A stretch of DNA of 16,532 nt from an uncultured Gammaproteobacteria bacterium. Its GTDB lineage: Bacteria > Pseudomonadota > Gammaproteobacteria > GCA-2729495. Location of the stretch: positions 27,174-43,705 of the forward strand of contig CAMYJV010000033.1 in assembly GCA_947258805.1 (NCBI GenBank). Reading direction: 5' to 3'. Positions 14,932 to 16,532 of the stretch are shown here, piece by piece. Each line of letters starts with the position of its first letter. The stretch's first letter is position 1. Made by a program: the position numbers and the translations under genes. The notes under the pieces were generated by a model, which saw nothing but the letters and a program-made list of their open reading frames with translations, had not been told where the DNA came from and ran no database searches.

Positions 14932-15783
14932 TCAGGCCGCCAGCGTCTTGTTTGCCTGCCACCAGTGGTGGAGTTCGTCGAAGCTCATGGGTTCCGGTAT
15001 CGTCATCAACTTGTTGTTGTAGATATTGTCCGCCAGCTGTTGCATCGCCTCGCACTCGGGCGAGTCCGGGGCATACTGGAACAGGGTCTCGCCCCTGCCC
15101 GAAGCTGCCTTGATCTTCTCACTGTAGGGAACGAAGCCAATGATCTGGGTGCCCAGGCGCGCCGCGAAGCGCTCCAGCACCTCGCGTTCGTTCTCCATGT
15201 TGCGCAAGTTGCCCACGATGCCACCCAGGCGTACGCCGGAGCGCTGCGCAAATCGCGCTACTGCCTTGGAAATATTGCAGGCGGCAAACAGTGACTGCAT
15301 CTCACCGCTGGTGACAATGTAGATTTCCTTCGCGTGACCACGCTTGATGGGCATCGTAAATCCGCCGCAGACCACGTCGCCCAGCACGTCGTAAAGTATC
15401 GCGTCCAGTTCCAGCTTGTTGTGGGCGTCCAGCTTGGCCAGGGTGCGAATCGCTTCCGTCACGCCCTTGCCGGCGCAGCCGGCGCCCGGTTCCGGCCCGC
15501 CGCTTTCGGCACAGAAAAGCTGCCCCGGCACGGTGTCGTTCAATGTGCTTTCCAGCACCACGTCTTCAAGCGCGACCTTACGCGTTTCGAAATCTACCTT
15601 GCGCAGGATGTCGAGGATCGCATGCGGAATCCGGCCGGCGAGTAGCAGCCGCGTGCTGTCGTGCTTCGGATCACAGCCCAGGTGCAGGACCCGCAGGCCG
15701 CTGTTGGCGAAAGCAAAACTGATGTGGGACGAGATCATCGATTTACCGATCCCGCCTTTGCCGTAGATTGCTATCTGGCGCAT
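14932..15783 (-). CDS. Fe-protein-like ATPase 1 (NifH/BchL family)
   Basis: 283 residues, complete. Walker A is GKGGIGKSM (8-16); the residue after the P-loop Ser is Met where NifH has Thr. GCDPKHDSTRLLL (36-48) is the switch region. Cys103 (EPGAGCAGKGV) and Cys139 (YDVLGDVVCGGF) are the two ligands that bridge a [4Fe-4S] cluster between monomers of the dimer. The Arg of NifH that is ADP-ribosylated (GCAGRGV) is Lys106 here. The C-terminus carries PMSFDELHHWWQ (265-276). It begins 16 bp after the stop of Fe protein 2, with an AAGG element before the ATG. Role: ATP-driven single-electron donor to the component formed by the two downstream genes. Assignment to the NifH/BchL family is firm; assignment to a subgroup is not. 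Confidence 0.93.
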   Translation of the reverse strand: MRQIAIYGKGGIGKSMISSHISFAFANSGLRVLHLGCDPKHDSTRLLLAGRIPHAILDILRKVDFETRKVALEDVVLESTLNDTVPGQLFCAESGGPEPGAGCAGKGVTEAIRTLAKLDAHNKLELDAILYDVLGDVVCGGFTMPIKRGHAKEIYIVTSGEMQSLFAACNISKAVARFAQRSGVRLGGIVGNLRNMENEREVLERFAARLGTQIIGFVPYSEKIKAASGRGETLFQYAPDSPECEAMQQLADNIYNNKLMTIPEPMSFDELHHWWQANKTLAA

Positions 15784-15799
15784 AAGCCTTTGCCTTGCC

Positions 15800-16532
15800 T
15801 CAGTTCACGTACGGGCACCACCACTCGTACAGCTCCTCGAAGCTCATCGGGTGAGGTGTCGTGGGCTCGTAGTCACTCGCCATGACCAGCTCGGCCAGCC
15901 GGCTATACTTCTCGGCCTCGGCGCTGTCCGGATGGTCTTCGAACACGGTCTTGGCTTCGCTGCCGCATTCCTTGACCAACTGGCTGAACGGCAGCACGGC
16001 CAGGACCCGCGTATCGGTCTTGGCAGCAAAATCGTTGATGATTTGTTCTTCGCGCTCCAGCCCGCGCAGATTGACGATCAGTCCGCCCAGCTTGGCGCCC
16101 GCCCGTTTTGCGAAACGGTTCACCGCGCCCATCACGTTCACGGCCTGATACAGCGCTTCGAGTTCGCCACTGGTGACCAGGTAGGTTTCCTCGGCAAAGC
16201 CGTCCCGAATCGGCTGAGAAAATCCGCCGCAGACGACGTCGCCGAGGATGTCGTAAATCACGATATCCGGTTGCAGTTCGTCAAAAACCTCGAGCCGCTT
16301 GAGCGTGTTAATGGCTTCAATCACGCCCTTGCCGCCGCAGCCGACGCCCGGCTCAGGGCCGCCGGCTTCGGCGCAGTACACCGACCCGCCGTTCTCAAAG
16401 GGCAGGGGTGACCTGTGGACAATCTCCGCCACCTCGATGTCCTCGTATTCGAAGTCGTGTTCCGTCAGGACGTCGAGGATCGGCTTGGTGTACTCCTGGA
16501 GCAGGTGGTAGGTGCTGTCCCCCATCGGGTCA
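15800..16532 (-). CDS. Fe-protein-like ATPase 2 (NifH/BchL family), 5' end outside window
   Basis: The frame is open to the right edge. The visible protein starts at DPMGDSTYHLL, the counterpart of NifH DPKADSTRLIL, so about 38 residues including the Walker A loop are missing and the true start is beyond 16532. Note Met where the family has Lys. The two cluster cysteines are present: EPGVGCGGKGV (codon at 16337-16339) and YDILGDVVCGGF (16229-16231). The NifH ADP-ribosylation Arg is again Lys. VTSGELEALYQAVNVMGAV and VNLRG are family elements. The tail PMSFEELYEWWCPYV resembles the tail of Fe protein 1 but ends differently. It is clearly a paralogue, with numerous differences throughout rather than a recent duplication. 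It may serve a separate reduction step or form a heterodimer with Fe protein 1. Confidence 0.9.
   Translation of the reverse strand, partial: DPMGDSTYHLLQEYTKPILDVLTEHDFEYEDIEVAEIVHRSPLPFENGGSVYCAEAGGPEPGVGCGGKGVIEAINTLKRLEVFDELQPDIVIYDILGDVVCGGFSQPIRDGFAEETYLVTSGELEALYQAVNVMGAVNRFAKRAGAKLGGLIVNLRGLEREEQIINDFAAKTDTRVLAVLPFSQLVKECGSEAKTVFEDHPDSAEAEKYSRLAELVMASDYEPTTPHPMSFEELYEWWCPYVN

Noticed and set aside
12134..16532. True nitrogenase (nifHDK)
   Set aside because: The FeMo-cofactor Cys and His are not conserved, the K-like subunit lacks P-cluster cysteines and has a PCP_red domain, and no nifE/N/B genes are visible.
12134..16532. Standard bchLNB or bchXYZ locus
   Set aside because: Two Fe proteins are present, and the D-like subunit does not look like BchY as I know it. 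No other photosynthesis genes are in the window. Similarity to BchZ/BchB is partial.

Overview
The window is a GC-rich bacterial segment with tightly packed genes, GTG/TTG starts and ATGA/GTGA stop-start overlaps. The Gram-negative outer-membrane barrel, the AsmA-like DUF748 protein and the Tat-exported flavoenzyme suggest a proteobacterium, most likely gammaproteobacterial. That placement is an inference from gene content. I see no rRNA, tRNA, CRISPR array, transposase or integrase.

Region A (1-9730, all minus strand) is a probable exopolysaccharide locus. In transcription order it encodes a CheY-like receiver with a Glu at the phospho-acceptor position, a TPR plus YaiO-type outer-membrane beta-barrel protein, a membrane-anchored HEAT-repeat protein, a processive GT2 glycosyltransferase, a membrane-anchored NodB-family polysaccharide deacetylase and a secreted TIM-barrel-like protein. 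Five of these six junctions overlap or lie within a few bases, so they probably form one operon. The logic resembles poly-N-acetylglucosamine (Pga) systems: inner-membrane polymerase, periplasmic deacetylase, TPR/barrel exporter and a glycoside-hydrolase-like fold. The deacetylase and barrel are split into two genes, and there is no recognisable PgaD. A DUF748 gene follows after a 146-bp gap holding a repeat with inverted GGGGACNTTCCG copies, and runs off the left edge.

Region B (9731-12114) starts with a 388-bp intergenic stretch containing two clear inverted repeats. Two plus-strand genes follow: a VOC-fold protein resembling methylmalonyl-CoA epimerase (TTG start) and a Tat-exported, probably bicovalent FAD oxidoreductase of the berberine-bridge family.

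Region C (12134-16532, minus strand, running off the right edge) is the most interesting part: an operon of nitrogenase-superfamily proteins. It encodes two different Fe-protein (NifH/BchL-type) ATPases, then a NifD/BchN-like component with the three P-cluster-type cysteines, then a BchZ/BchB-like component with a C-terminal PCP_red domain. The ligands that hold FeMo-cofactor are not conserved, so this is not a nitrogenase. It looks like a divergent two-electron-step reductase related to the dark protochlorophyllide and chlorophyllide reductases, with an unknown substrate and the unusual feature of two Fe proteins in one operon. The convergent VOC and flavoenzyme genes may or may not belong to the same pathway.
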